From the NCBI GenBank assembly GCA_016742175.1, contig JACVCH010000014.1, positions 45,357-109,356 of the forward strand: a stretch of 64,000 nt of DNA, given 5' to 3'. The notes below the pieces were generated by a model. It was not told where the DNA came from and did no database searches. It saw only the letters and a list, made by a program, of their open reading frames with translations. Positions 34,106-43,218 of the stretch are shown here, piece after piece. The translations under genes and the position numbers were made by a program. The DNA is from Rhizobiaceae bacterium (lineage in GTDB: Bacteria; Pseudomonadota; Alphaproteobacteria; Rhizobiales; Rhizobiaceae). Position 1 is the stretch's first letter. The number at the start of each line of letters is the position of its first letter.

Positions 34106-34911
34106 CCATTTTGTATCCGGGGGCGAAAATCGGCCGCCCCCCAATGCAGCACGCGCCGTCCCTCCCGCCGCTGCGGTTGGTAATGCCGGGCAAGCGCACC
34201 CAGCGCCGTCTTGAGCATCAGCTTGGCCGAGCGGCGCGGCCAGCCGCGTTCCATCTCGACCTGTTCCAGCCCTTTGAGGAAGCAGCAGACGTCGATCAGG
34301 ATGCCGGCAAGTTCCGGCCCGACGGCATCGATCGCGCGGTCGACCCGCTGGCGCGCGGCGAGCGCGTCGTCGGTCAAATCCACCTTGGCGTTGCCGCCGC
34401 CGCGCCGCCCGCCCGCCACCGCCGCCTCCCAATTGGCGCCGAGCCGCGGCGCGATCTGGCCGAAGCCGTAATCGGTGCGCAGCCGCTCGCCCGCGTCCAC
34501 CTCTCCCGTCGACAGGAACGCGCGTCCGTCCCGGTCCTTGCGCTGCGCCAGCCCCGCCAGCGGACTTTCGCGCAGATTGACCGTCGCATGTTCGCGAACG
34601 CCGGCGATCTCGATCGCCCGCTCCGCGCGCTCCTGATGCTGCGCCTGGAAGCGATCCTCGCCGGTCGCGGCGGCACGCGCCAGCCAGGCCGTTCCATCCG
34701 CCGTCACCGACACGCGGTCGTTCTTGCGCGCGACCATCCCCCGCGCCGATGCCGCGCGCAGCGCCTCGGCCGGCACCTGGATCGCGCCGCGCTCGCCGCC
34801 GTCAAGCAGCACCTTGTCGCCCCGCCCGGCCGCGTCGCACCGCGCGCTGCCCTTGGCCAGGAAGCTGACCAGCCGCATCATGTGCCGTTCGTCCATGTCC
34901 GCCGTCCTCAT
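34102..34911 (-). CDS. DUF6456 domain protein
   Basis: 269 aa from the ATG at 34911, which overlaps the stop of the DnaA-domain-like gene (ATGA). N-terminal winged-helix-like half (LVSFLAKGSARCDAAGRGDK; ALRAASARGMVARKNDRVSV) and a C-terminal DUF6456 half containing ESPLAGLAQRKDRDGRAFLS, AGERLRTDYGFGQIAPRLGA and CCFLKGLEQVEMERGWPRRS. The domain resembles phage-related DNA-binding proteins and is found in Rhizobiales beside a DnaA-domain-like gene. Likely a transcription or replication-linked DNA-binding protein; the exact role is unknown. Confidence 0.8.
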   Translation of the reverse strand: MRTADMDERHMMRLVSFLAKGSARCDAAGRGDKVLLDGGERGAIQVPAEALRAASARGMVARKNDRVSVTADGTAWLARAAATGEDRFQAQHQERAERAIEIAGVREHATVNLRESPLAGLAQRKDRDGRAFLSTGEVDAGERLRTDYGFGQIAPRLGANWEAAVAGGRRGGGNAKVDLTDDALAARQRVDRAIDAVGPELAGILIDVCCFLKGLEQVEMERGWPRRSAKLMLKTALGALARHYQPQRREGRRVLHWGAADFRPRIQNG

Positions 34912-35309
34912 ATCGCCTCGCGCCGCACCAGCACCCGCACCAGGCGCTCGACCTGATCCACGATGCCGTCGAACTCGCGGTCCTCCCTCCAGTCCTCGAC
35001 CAGGTTGACCGCATGCTGCACGGTCGTGCGGTCGCGTGCAAAGCCGCAGCCGACTTCCTTCATCGGGATCTGCAGCACCGTGTGCGCGGCATACATGCCG
35101 ATCTGGCGCACCCGGGCCACCGGCGCCGGCGAGCGCGTCGGGTTGCGGATGTCCTTGCCCGAGACGTTGAAGAAGGCCGAGACGATGTCGATCACCGCCT
35201 CGCACTCGCTCATCATCCGCTCGTCGGTCTTCTTGGGCGCCGGATAGGGCGAAGGCGGGCCGTCCGCCGCTGGAATTTCCGGATCAGACTTTCGCTTCGG
35301 CGCCGCCAC
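34908..35309 (-). CDS. DnaA C-terminal domain-like DNA-binding protein
   Basis: 133 aa from a GTG at 35309 with GGAGG six bases upstream. After a Pro-rich tail-like start it contains a domain like the DnaA domain IV (DnaA-box-binding): CEAVIDIVSAFFNVSGKDIR, RQIGMYAAHTVLQIPMKEVG and FARDRTTVQHAVNLVEDW. The R-D-R-T-T-V-Q-H-A motif is close to the DnaA signature. It has no ATPase domain. It is coupled to the DUF6456 gene, so the two probably act together at a DNA target. Confidence 0.8.
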   Translation of the reverse strand: MAAPKRKSDPEIPAADGPPSPYPAPKKTDERMMSECEAVIDIVSAFFNVSGKDIRNPTRSPAPVARVRQIGMYAAHTVLQIPMKEVGCGFARDRTTVQHAVNLVEDWREDREFDGIVDQVERLVRVLVRREAI

Positions 35310-35515
35310 GTTCACCCTCCGACATAGGAATAAATGCTTTCTACCCCGGATTGTCGGGGATGAGAACAAATATCGAACATCGAAAGTTTCGATTTCCACC
35401 AAATGATTGAATCGGCAACCGATTTGGCGGCCGCGTCCGCTTGCGGCGAGAAAACTTATCCCCGCCCCCGAAACCCGCGCACAGGATCGTCTTCCCAAGA
35501 TGAGGAGTGACCGAA

Positions 35516-35842
35516 TTGGATTTGAGAAGCGAAGCGCGGGCCTTTGTCGCCGAGCGCGACATGCTCCAGCGAAAGGCGGCGCAGCGCGTCGCGCTCCTGT
35601 GCACTGGCGGCATCGAGATCGATGCGCTGGAGGCGTCCAGCGGTCCCGCCCGCGTGCTCCTCGCAGGACGGCTCAGGCGGCTGATCGAGCGCGAGCGCAT
35701 CCGCGGCAGCAACCGCCACTGGAGCTACGACCTCAACCGCCACATCGCGCTGAAGCAGGCGCTCGACGCGATCGAGGGCCGCGAAGCCTGCAAAACGAAA
35801 CCGGCGCCCAGAAGGCGCCGGCAGAGGGTCGTCGGATGCTAG
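35516..35842 (+). CDS. Conserved-type hypothetical protein (cytoplasmic, helical)
   Basis: 108 aa from TTG at 35516, which sits 8 nt after GAGGAG; a GTG at 35507 is the alternative but too close to that site. The product is helical and charged: MDLRSEARAFVAERDMLQRK, AQRVALLCTGGIEIDALE, RRLIERERIRGSNRHWSYDL, NRHIALKQALDAIEGR, with a basic tail. No known domain is recognised. It is convergent with mucR, with the 111-bp repeat between them. Confidence 0.7.
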   Translation: MDLRSEARAFVAERDMLQRKAAQRVALLCTGGIEIDALEASSGPARVLLAGRLRRLIERERIRGSNRHWSYDLNRHIALKQALDAIEGREACKTKPAPRRRRQRVVGC

Positions 35843-35864
35843 TCAGGCGCGGCTCGGGGCGCGC

Positions 35865-35975
35865 CGAAAATGCCGGATTTCGAGAACCGGAGCGGAATGT
35901 ACATTCGGGTACATGAGCACCGGAAGCGCAGAAAGCCGGCATTTGCAGGCCGCTCAGGCCTGAATATCGATGCGC
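35865..35975 (-). repeat. 111-bp palindromic 3'-end element, copy 1 (after mucR)
   Basis: Aligns without gaps to 47841-47951 (about ten differences). On the minus strand a 9-bp outer stem (35944-35936 with 35876-35868), an inner CCGG/CCGG pairing and an apical TGTAC/GTACA hairpin can form. It starts one base past the mucR stop, so it would be in the mucR 3' untranslated RNA. Size and palindromes recall RIME-type rhizobial intergenic elements; identity is not confirmed. Confidence 0.8.
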
Positions 35976-35976
35976 C

Positions 35977-36405
35977 TCAGCGCGCAGCCTTGCGCTTGCG
36001 GCCGAGCCCCATCTTCTTGGCGAGCTGCGAGCGCGCGGCGGCGTAGTTCGGCGCGACCATCGGATAGCCGGCGTCGAGGCCCCACTTCTCGCGATACTGC
36101 TCGGGCGTCAGGCCGTAATGGGTCATCAGATGACGCTTCAGCGACTTGAATTTCTTCCCGTCTTCCAGGCAGACGATGTAGTCGTCATGCACGGATTTCT
36201 TCGGGTTGACTGCGGGTTTCTGCTTGTCGGCAGGTACAGCCTCGGGCGCGGTGCCCACGCGGCCAAGCGCCATGTGCACGTCCGCGATCAGGTTCGGCAA
36301 TTCACCAACGGGAACAGGATTGTTGCTGACATAGGCGGCAACGACGTCCGCCGTGAGTTCGATCAGCATGTCGCTGTTTCGCTGCAGTTCTTCGGAAAGT
36401 TCCAT
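35977..36405 (-). CDS. mucR: MucR/Ros family zinc-finger regulator
   Basis: 142 aa from the ATG at 36405 ([10 protein letters not shown]), which matches the usual MucR N-terminus; an ATG four codons upstream is possible. It has N-terminal oligomerisation ([20 protein letters not shown]), then the Ros zinc finger [19 protein letters not shown] with Cys79, Asp82, His92 and His96 (C-x2-D-x9-H-x3-H, the Asp variant). It ends [20 protein letters not shown] then a basic tail. MucR proteins silence AT-rich promoters, and the gene sits beside an AT-rich upstream region. A 111-bp palindromic element lies in its 3' region. Confidence 0.94.
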   Translation of the reverse strand: MELSEELQRNSDMLIELTADVVAAYVSNNPVPVGELPNLIADVHMALGRVGTAPEAVPADKQKPAVNPKKSVHDDYIVCLEDGKKFKSLKRHLMTHYGLTPEQYREKWGLDAGYPMVAPNYAAARSQLAKKMGLGRKRKAAR

Positions 36406-36664
36406 GTTCGGCCCCATAATTGTCAATCGTTCCAGCGCCGGTCTTGTTCGGGTTGCCGGTTCTGTTTCCCCGCCAGCGACGAATCCACAGTGCTTGACTA
36501 ACAAATGGTACGAATATTAAGGCAAGTCAATTAATCTTGCGGATTATTTGCAGGGCAAATTGGACTATGCGATGATTTGGCTCCGAACGAGTTGCGTCAA
36601 ATCTCGACAAACTCCACAAAGTTGTAATCGGGAGTTGCAAAAGCTTCTGCTGAACGAACGAAGT
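36406..36664. promoter_or_regulatory. AT-rich mucR upstream region
   Basis: About 260 bp between mucR and the end of phaG, clearly more AT-rich than its surroundings (e.g. GTCAATTAATCTTGCGGATT, AATATTAAGG). It must hold the mucR promoter. MucR is known to bind AT-rich DNA and repress itself, so autoregulation is likely. I see no single clear -35/-10 pair. Confidence 0.45.
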
Positions 36665-37039
36665 TCACTGTTCAAGACGATGCTCGCGCGCTTCTTTCTC
36701 GTCGCGAATTCTCAAAATCAGTTCGTCCTTCACGGACTTGTCCCACAGTCTGTAGCCCGCCTCGTAGGAGGCCTTGGCCAGAAGATGCGCGGCAATGGGC
36801 GCGGTCAAAAGCAGGAAGACGAAACCGGCGACCGCGCGCATCACCGTGGCGGCGTCGTCGGCGTGGAGCGCGAGCGCCAGAAGGATGACGCCGGAGCCGA
36901 GCGTGCCGGCCTTCGAGGCCGCGTGCATGCGGCTGTAGACGTCGGGAAGCCGGTTGATGCCGATCGCGGCGGCCAGCGAAAAGGCCGCGCCGACGACGAT
37001 CATCAGCCCGACGACGATATCGACCAGCGCCTCAATCAT
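36665..37039 (-). CDS. phaG: Mrp/Pha antiporter subunit G
   Basis: 124 aa, small membrane subunit of the multi-subunit cation/proton antiporter. Three hydrophobic helices (about residues 5-25, 45-60, 65-85), with [20 protein letters not shown], the MrpG signature, and a charged C-terminal tail. It is the last gene of the phaA-G operon, overlapping phaF. No obvious terminator follows before the mucR upstream region. Confidence 0.93.
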   Translation of the reverse strand: MIEALVDIVVGLMIVVGAAFSLAAAIGINRLPDVYSRMHAASKAGTLGSGVILLALALHADDAATVMRAVAGFVFLLLTAPIAAHLLAKASYEAGYRLWDKSVKDELILRIRDEKEAREHRLEQ

Positions 37040-37364
37040 CGACCGCCTCCCGCATGCCGTGCTCGTTCTCCTGCTTCACCCAAAGCGCACCTTTCGCCAT
37101 CACGAAGCGCGCGAAGGCCACCGTCGCCAGGAAGCCGACGAGGCCGAGGGAAATCGCGATGTCGACATAGAGCGTGAAGCTGGTGCGGATGCCGATCAGC
37201 GCGATGAAGCCGATCGCCACCACCACCAGCATGTCGAGCGCGACGATCCGGTCCGGCAGCGTCGGCCCGACGATCACCCGCCATGTTGTCAGGAGAAAAG
37301 ACAAACTGAGCAGGATCAGGCCGATATATTCGGCGACCGAAAGAAACCCTTCCGAAAAGCTCAC
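37032..37364 (-). CDS. phaF: Mrp/Pha antiporter subunit F
   Basis: 110 aa from a GTG at 37364 that overlaps the phaE stop (GTGA), so no ATG is needed. Three membrane helices (about residues 9-28, 36-55, 62-85), with [20 protein letters not shown], the MrpF signature with conserved Asp. It is a small subunit of the antiporter. Confidence 0.92.
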   Translation of the reverse strand: MSFSEGFLSVAEYIGLILLSLSFLLTTWRVIVGPTLPDRIVALDMLVVVAIGFIALIGIRTSFTLYVDIAISLGLVGFLATVAFARFVMAKGALWVKQENEHGMREAVDD

Positions 37365-37834
37365 CGGAACGCCTCCATGATCTTGCGCTCGAAGCCGGTC
37401 GCGATGTCGTGCCGCAATTGATCGGGGTCGGAACAGTCCAGCGCGTGGATATAGAGGAAACGCCGGTCCTCCGACACGTCGACGGTCAGCGTTCCCGGCG
37501 TCAGCGTGATGAGGTTCGCCAGCATGGTGATCTCCGCATCCTTGTCGACCTTGAGCGGGTAGACGAACATGCCGGGCTTGATGTCCATCGTCGGCGACAG
37601 CACCGTCTTCGCCACCGTCCAGGACGATTTCACCAGTTCCACCAGGAAGAGGACCGTCAGCGAGACGACCCGCCGCATGCGCGATAGATAGCCGAGCGAG
37701 CCGATCTCCTTGCGGATGAGGTAAAGCGCAGCCGCGCCGAGGATGAAGCCGAAGAGAAGGTTCAAAAGCGTGAACGAACCCGTCACGCCGCCCCAGGCAA
37801 GCGCCAGCAGGACATTGACGAGAAGCAGGGTCAT
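37361..37834 (-). CDS. phaE: Mrp/Pha antiporter subunit E
   Basis: 157 aa from the ATG at 37834, overlapping the phaD stop (ATGA). Two to three N-terminal membrane helices and a cytoplasmic C-terminal domain with [20 protein letters not shown], the MrpE core, and [20 protein letters not shown]. Small structural subunit that helps assembly of the antiporter. Confidence 0.92.
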   Translation of the reverse strand: MTLLLVNVLLALAWGGVTGSFTLLNLLFGFILGAAALYLIRKEIGSLGYLSRMRRVVSLTVLFLVELVKSSWTVAKTVLSPTMDIKPGMFVYPLKVDKDAEITMLANLITLTPGTLTVDVSEDRRFLYIHALDCSDPDQLRHDIATGFERKIMEAFR

Positions 37835-39393
37835 GAGCCGCCTCCTGGCAGGACGAGGAGCGAATAGCCGACCGGGTCGAGCAGCGACGCCGCCGCCGCA
37901 TTCGCCATTGCGAGCACCGGCTCGGGATAGAGCCCGATCCACAGGATCGGGATCATCAGCAAAATGAGCGCGAACATGCCCGTCCGGTCGAGCGTCCCGG
38001 CTTCGGCCAGCCCGTTTCCTGCGCGCGGCCGCCAGAAGGCGAGCGCGAAGACGCGGCCGAGCGCCAGCGTCGTCAACAGGCCGGAGAGAAGGATCGCGAA
38101 GGCCAGCCAGCCGGCGCCACCGTCGAGCGCGGACTTGACCAGCATCACCTTCGGCCAGAGTCCCGAGCCCGGCGGCAGGCCGGCCGCCGACAGCACCAGC
38201 AGAAGCGCGATCGCGGCCAGCAGCGGATGCGAGCGGTAGAGCCCGCCGAGATCGGCCAGCGCATAGCTGCCGCCCACCTGGCGCATCAGCGCGACGAGCA
38301 GATAGAGCGCGGCCATCACCAGCATCGAATGGACGGCATAGAGCACCGTGCCGGCCAGCCCGACCTCATCGCCGAGCGCGAGCCCCGCCATCATGATGCC
38401 GATGCCTGAGATCACCACATAGCCCATGATGCGGCGGATATCGGCCTGCGCCAGCGCGCCGATCACGCCGAAGATCATCGTCAGCACCGCGACGACCGCA
38501 ATCACGCCCGACAGCGCCCCGCCCTCCTGCGGCATCAGGACGAACAGCGTGCGCAGGAGCGCATAGATGCCGACCTTGGTCAAAAGCGCGCCGAACAGCG
38601 CGCCGACCACCAGCCGCGGCGTGTGATAGGAGGCCGGCAGCCAGAAATGCAGCGGAAACGCCGCCGCCTTCATGCCGAACGCGACGAGGTAGAGCGTCGC
38701 CAGCATCATCAGCGGCCCCTCGCCGCGCAGCCCTTCGGACTTGAGCGCGATGTCGGCCATGTTGAGCGTGCCGTAGACGCCGTAGAGCAGGCCCGTCGCG
38801 ATCAGGAACATGGTCGTCGCGACGAGGTTCAGGATCGCGTATTTGAACGCGCCGTCGAGCTGCGCGCGCTCCGAGCCGAGGATCAGGAGCCCGAAGGACG
38901 AGATCAGGAAGACCTCGAACCAGACATACATGTTGAAGATGTCGCCGGTCAGGAACGACCCGCCGACGCCCGTCATCAGCAGCATCAGGAACGGGTAGAA
39001 GCCGTAGCGCTGGCCGGTCGCGTTGATCGAGGTCGAGCCGAACAGCGCGCAGACCAGCGCGACGAGCGCGGCCGTCGCGGCCAAAAGGACGCCGAGCGTA
39101 TCGGCGACGAAGGTGATGCCGAAGGGCGGCAGCCAGCGGCCCATCGTCATCGCGAACGGTCCGTCGTCGAGGACGCGCGCCAGAAGCACGACGTTGGAGA
39201 AGAGCACGATCCCGATGACGCCGAGCGCGATCGGGGCGTGGAGCTTCGGGCGGCTGCGCAGCATGACGAGGATGGCGGCGGTCAGGAGCGGCAGCGCGAC
39301 CGGAAAGACCAGCAGCCAGTCGGCCAGCGCCACGCGCTCGACGATCATCGCCTGCGAAATATCGACGCCGTAAGGGTTCGAAGCGGATTCCAT
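37831..39393 (-). CDS. phaD: Mrp/Pha antiporter subunit D (NuoN/M-like)
   Basis: 520 aa polytopic subunit related to the proton-translocating NuoL/M/N proteins of complex I, with about 14 membrane helices. Key residues of the family are present: a conserved Glu in the middle of [20 protein letters not shown], and a Lys in the [17 protein letters not shown] region. It carries part of the proton or cation channel. The ATG at 39393 is 8 bp from the phaC stop. Confidence 0.93.
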   Translation of the reverse strand: MESASNPYGVDISQAMIVERVALADWLLVFPVALPLLTAAILVMLRSRPKLHAPIALGVIGIVLFSNVVLLARVLDDGPFAMTMGRWLPPFGITFVADTLGVLLAATAALVALVCALFGSTSINATGQRYGFYPFLMLLMTGVGGSFLTGDIFNMYVWFEVFLISSFGLLILGSERAQLDGAFKYAILNLVATTMFLIATGLLYGVYGTLNMADIALKSEGLRGEGPLMMLATLYLVAFGMKAAAFPLHFWLPASYHTPRLVVGALFGALLTKVGIYALLRTLFVLMPQEGGALSGVIAVVAVLTMIFGVIGALAQADIRRIMGYVVISGIGIMMAGLALGDEVGLAGTVLYAVHSMLVMAALYLLVALMRQVGGSYALADLGGLYRSHPLLAAIALLLVLSAAGLPPGSGLWPKVMLVKSALDGGAGWLAFAILLSGLLTTLALGRVFALAFWRPRAGNGLAEAGTLDRTGMFALILLMIPILWIGLYPEPVLAMANAAAASLLDPVGYSLLVLPGGGS

Positions 39394-39399
39394 CTGTCC

Positions 39400-39780
39400 T
39401 CAGTAGCTCAGCGGCGGCAGCGGGTCGTTCTTCGGCTCGGCGAGCCGCATCTCTTCGGTGTTGTCCGTGTCGAGGTCCTGGTAGGCGCGCCACGCCAGCA
39501 CCAGCAGGAAGGCAAAGAGCGAGAAGGAGATGACGATCGCCGTCAGCACCAGCGCCTGCGGCAGCGGGTTGGCCGTCGCGATCTCCGGCACGTTGAGGTC
39601 GATCGGGATCACCGGCGGCACTTCGCGCGTCAGCCGTCCGGCGGTGAAAATCGACAGGTTCGCCGCATTGCCGAGCACCACCACGCCCAGCATGATGCGG
39701 ATCGTGTGCTTGGACAAAAGCAGGTAGACGGCGACGGAAAAGAAGATTCCGACGAGGATGGAAAGCGCGGTCTCGATCAT
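39400..39780 (-). CDS. phaC: Mrp/Pha antiporter subunit C (NuoK-like)
   Basis: 126 aa from the ATG at 39780, overlapping the phaB stop (ATGA). Three membrane helices as in NuoK, with [18 protein letters not shown] and [20 protein letters not shown]. It is homologous to complex I NuoK and forms part of the core. Confidence 0.92.
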   Translation of the reverse strand: MIETALSILVGIFFSVAVYLLLSKHTIRIMLGVVVLGNAANLSIFTAGRLTREVPPVIPIDLNVPEIATANPLPQALVLTAIVISFSLFAFLLVLAWRAYQDLDTDNTEEMRLAEPKNDPLPPLSY

Positions 39781-40193
39781 TCCTCGTCCCTTTCCTCGAG
39801 CGCGAGCGCGATCGACGTCACCGCGCCGAGCACGACCAGATAGACGCCCAGATCGAAGAACAGCACCGACGAGAATTCGAAGCCGATGCCGGGGATCGGC
39901 GGAGCCCAGAGCCCGGTCATGAACGGCACGCCGAAGAGGATCGAGGCGAGCCCGGCCAGCACCGCGATCGCAAGCCCCGAGCCCGCGATCACCATCGGAT
40001 GAAACCGCATCGCCCGCCGCGCCGAGGCGACGCCGCTCGCTATGCCGTAGATCGCGAAGGCGGATGCAGCGAGCAGCCCGCCGATGAAGCCGCCGCCCGG
40101 ATCGTTGTGGCCGCGCAGGAGCACGAAGACGGAGAAGATCATCATCAGCGCCGACAGATACGGCGCGATCGTGCGAAAGATCAGCGTTCTCAT
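39777..40193 (-). CDS. phaB: Mrp/Pha antiporter subunit B (MnhB)
   Basis: 138 aa with four membrane helices. It has [20 protein letters not shown], the MnhB signature with the NDPGGGF loop, and a short acidic C-terminus. Start and stop overlap phaA and phaC. It stays separate from PhaA, although PhaA carries an extra C-terminal extension. Confidence 0.92.
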   Translation of the reverse strand: MRTLIFRTIAPYLSALMMIFSVFVLLRGHNDPGGGFIGGLLAASAFAIYGIASGVASARRAMRFHPMVIAGSGLAIAVLAGLASILFGVPFMTGLWAPPIPGIGFEFSSVLFFDLGVYLVVLGAVTSIALALEERDEE

Positions 40194-42556
40194 GCCGCCG
40201 TCTCCTTGGTCCTTGCCGGTGTGTCGTCATGGACGACCCGGCGTCCCAGCCGCACGCGCACCAGCGCGAGGATGGCGAGGCCCGCCGCCATGACGACGGC
40301 GATCTCGCCCATCGTGTCGACGCCGCGATAGTCGACGAGAATGACGTTCACGATGTTGCGCCCATGCGCGATCACGCGCGAATATTCGGTGAAGAACACG
40401 CTCAGCGCCGGGTCGAAGGTGAGCTCCGTCACCTTGAGGAGCGCCAGCATCAGCCCGAGGCCGCACAGCACCGCGACCGTCACGTCGACGAGCTTCTCGC
40501 GCGTCGGGCGATGGTCGGACTTCGCAAGCTTCAGGCGCGTGATCACGAGCGCCAGGATGACGACCGAGAGCGTCTCGACCATGAACTGCGTGAAGCCGAG
40601 ATCGGGCGCGCCGAAGAGCAGGAAGATCAGCGCCACGGCAAAGCCCTGGATGCCGAGCGAGACGATCGCCGTCAGGCGGTCGTCGGCAAAGAGCACCGCG
40701 CCGAGGCCGATCACCGCGATCGCGATCACGACGATCTCGTAGAGCGTCAGCACCGGCATTTGCGGGAAGGACGGCATCTCGCCGGCCCAGACGAGCGGGA
40801 CGAGGAACGCCGCCGCGATCACCGCGAAGGTCAGCGTCATGTAGGTTTCCATCCGGCCGTTCTGGATCAGCCCGGTGGCACCGTGCGCGCCGCGCACGAT
40901 CCCGCGGACCGCCTGGTCGAACCCCTTGTCCGGCCCCCAGCCGATCGCCGCCAGCGTCGCCGCGACGCGCTCGCGCACGTCGCCCAGCATCCGGTAGATC
41001 ACATAGCCGAGCGCCACCGTGACGAGCGAGAGGAGGAGCGGCACGCCGATCGACGGGATCAGCGAGATGTCGATCTCGAGCGGCTCGCCCGCCACCGCGC
41101 GCGCCATCGGCATCGAGAACAGCCGGTGCGTCAGTGGCGAGAGGAGCGCGGCCAGAAGGCTCGCGCCTGCCAGCACCACCGGACCCAGCCACAGGAGCGG
41201 CGGACCTTCATGCGCATGGTTCGGCGTCTGGACCTTGGGCCCGAGGAACGGCTTCAGCGCCACCGCGAAGCCGATCGCGAACATCAGCGCATTGCCGAGA
41301 ATGGCGACGAGCGTGAACAGCGCCGACCAGACGCTGCCAAAGCCAAGCGCGTAGTAAATCTCTTCCTTGGCGAGGAAGCCGAAGAGCGGCGGCAGGCCGC
41401 CCATCGAGATCGCCGCGACCAGCGCCGCGCCGAAGGTGATCGGCATCGCCTTGCGCAGGCCGCCGAGCCTCGTCACGTCGCGCGAGCCCGCCTCATGGTC
41501 GATGATGCCGGCGACCATGAACAGCGCGCCCTTGAAGAGCGAATGCGCGATCAGATAGAGCACCGCCGCCTCGATCGCATGCTCCGAGCCGAATCCCGTC
41601 AGCATGACGAGAAGGCCAAGCGAGGCCACGGTCGTATAGGCGAGCATCAGCTTCAAATCGCTCTGGCGCACCGCCAGGAACCCGCCGACCAGCAGCGTCA
41701 CGCCGCCGAAGAGCGGCAGCACCGTTTCCCATAGGGCCGTATCGCCCATTACCGGGTTCAGCCGCATCAGGAGATAGACGCCCGCCTTCACCATCGTCGC
41801 CGAATGGAGATAGGCCGAGACGGGCGTCGGCGCTTCCATCGCGTTGGGCAGCCAGAAATGGAACGGGAACTGCGCCGACTTGGTGAACGCGCCGCCCAGG
41901 ATCAGCACGAAGGCGAGGCCGTAGAGCGCGCTTTCGCGCAGCATGGTGTCGGTCTCGAGCAGGCCCGAAAGGCTCGTCGCGCCCGTCGCGCTCCAGATCA
42001 CCAGAAGCCCCGCCAAGAGCGCCAGCCCGCCCATGCCGGTCACGATCAGCGCCTGCATCGCCGCGCGCCGCGAGGCTTCGCGCGCATGGTCGAAGCCGAT
42101 CAGCAGGAAGGACGTGATCGAGGTCAGTTCCCAGAAGACGAAGAACATCAGGAACGAATCCGAGATCACCAGCCCCTGCATCGCGCCCATGAACATCAGC
42201 ATGAACGAGAAGAACCGGCCCTGGTGCGCGTGGCCTTTGAGGTAGCCGCCCGAATAAAGGACGATGAAGGTGCCGATGCCGCTGATCAGGAGCGCGAAGG
42301 TCAGCGACAGGCCGTCCAGCAGCCAGGAGAAGTCGACGCCGAGGCTTGGAATCCACGCATGGCCGCCGGTCACAATCCCGCCCGAGGCGACGGCGCCGAC
42401 ATAAGTCGCGAAATGGAGGAACAGGAAGGCGGGCACGAGCGCCAGCACCCAGGCCGCCTTGTGTCCCATGCGCTGCGTCAGGAACGGCGCGGCCACGGCG
42501 GCGATGAACGGAAGAAAGAGCGCGATGAACGTCAGCGAAAATCCGTCTGTCCCCAT
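40190..42556 (-). CDS. phaA: Mrp/Pha antiporter subunit A (NuoL-like, with C-terminal extension)
   Basis: 788 aa, the large subunit of the Pha-type K+/H+ (or Na+/H+) antiporter; rhizobial Pha1 supports K+ balance and pH homeostasis. Start ATG at 42556, with GGAGG four bases upstream. About 20 membrane helices: the NuoL-like N-terminal two-thirds ([40 protein letters not shown]) and the C-terminal MrpB-N extension ([40 protein letters not shown]). First gene of the A-G operon; a divergent msrB gene lies about 180 bp upstream. Confidence 0.94.
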   Translation of the reverse strand: MGTDGFSLTFIALFLPFIAAVAAPFLTQRMGHKAAWVLALVPAFLFLHFATYVGAVASGGIVTGGHAWIPSLGVDFSWLLDGLSLTFALLISGIGTFIVLYSGGYLKGHAHQGRFFSFMLMFMGAMQGLVISDSFLMFFVFWELTSITSFLLIGFDHAREASRRAAMQALIVTGMGGLALLAGLLVIWSATGATSLSGLLETDTMLRESALYGLAFVLILGGAFTKSAQFPFHFWLPNAMEAPTPVSAYLHSATMVKAGVYLLMRLNPVMGDTALWETVLPLFGGVTLLVGGFLAVRQSDLKLMLAYTTVASLGLLVMLTGFGSEHAIEAAVLYLIAHSLFKGALFMVAGIIDHEAGSRDVTRLGGLRKAMPITFGAALVAAISMGGLPPLFGFLAKEEIYYALGFGSVWSALFTLVAILGNALMFAIGFAVALKPFLGPKVQTPNHAHEGPPLLWLGPVVLAGASLLAALLSPLTHRLFSMPMARAVAGEPLEIDISLIPSIGVPLLLSLVTVALGYVIYRMLGDVRERVAATLAAIGWGPDKGFDQAVRGIVRGAHGATGLIQNGRMETYMTLTFAVIAAAFLVPLVWAGEMPSFPQMPVLTLYEIVVIAIAVIGLGAVLFADDRLTAIVSLGIQGFAVALIFLLFGAPDLGFTQFMVETLSVVILALVITRLKLAKSDHRPTREKLVDVTVAVLCGLGLMLALLKVTELTFDPALSVFFTEYSRVIAHGRNIVNVILVDYRGVDTMGEIAVVMAAGLAILALVRVRLGRRVVHDDTPARTKETAA

Positions 42557-42737
42557 TCTCCTCCGGCGCCCCACCCATTCGCGTTCAAAAGTTCGAGTGC
42601 CGATCCCTTACAGACTGATTCCGCGCGTCACAAGACCGGTGTGACGATGCGACACCCCTGCCCCCCGATCATTTCCGCCCCGATGACAATCACGCCGCTC
42701 GCTCCTACATTGGGGCCACGTCCCAAAGGAGCACGAC

Positions 42738-43142
42738 ATGGAAAAGACCGCACTCAAGGTCGATAAGTCCGAAGCCGAATGGCGCGAGCAACTGACGCCG
42801 GAGCAGTTTCAGGTCACGCGCAAGCACGGCACCGAGCGCGCCTTCACCGGCCCCTATGTCGACAACAAGGAGCCGGGGCTCTACCGCTGCGTGTGCTGCG
42901 ACAAGCCGCTCTTCCGTTCCGAGACCAAATACGATTCCGGCTCCGGCTGGCCGAGCTTCACCGCGCCGGTCGAACCCGACGCCGTCGCGCAGCATGTCGA
43001 CCGGTCGTTCATGATGACCCGCACCGAGATCCGCTGCGCCGATTGCGACGCCCATCTCGGCCATGTCTTCGAGGACGGCCCCGCGCCGACCGGCCTGCGC
43101 TACTGCATGAACGGTGTCGCGCTGAACTTCGACCACGACTGA
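42738..43142 (+). CDS. msrB: Peptide-methionine (R)-S-oxide reductase MsrB
   Basis: 134 aa soluble repair enzyme that reduces R-methionine sulfoxide. Zinc-binding CxxC pairs in [11 protein letters not shown] and [41 protein letters not shown] with catalytic Cys123, and NFDHD at the end. Cytoplasmic, since no signal is present. The ribosome site AAGGAG precedes the ATG, and a terminator follows the gene. Confidence 0.97.
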   Translation: MEKTALKVDKSEAEWREQLTPEQFQVTRKHGTERAFTGPYVDNKEPGLYRCVCCDKPLFRSETKYDSGSGWPSFTAPVEPDAVAQHVDRSFMMTRTEIRCADCDAHLGHVFEDGPAPTGLRYCMNGVALNFDHD

Positions 43143-43161
43143 CCGCATTTGCCCCGAGGCA

Positions 43162-43194
43162 GGCGGCGCGACAGATCATCGCGCCGCCCTTTTC
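43162..43194 (+). terminator. Rho-independent terminator after msrB
   Basis: A perfect 10-bp GC-rich stem (43162-43171 with 43179-43188), a 7-nt loop, then CTTTT on the plus strand. It starts about 20 bp after the msrB stop and ends before the S9 peptidase gene. Confidence 0.85.
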
Positions 43195-43218
43195 CATTTC
43201 CAGACCGCCTGAGGTTCC

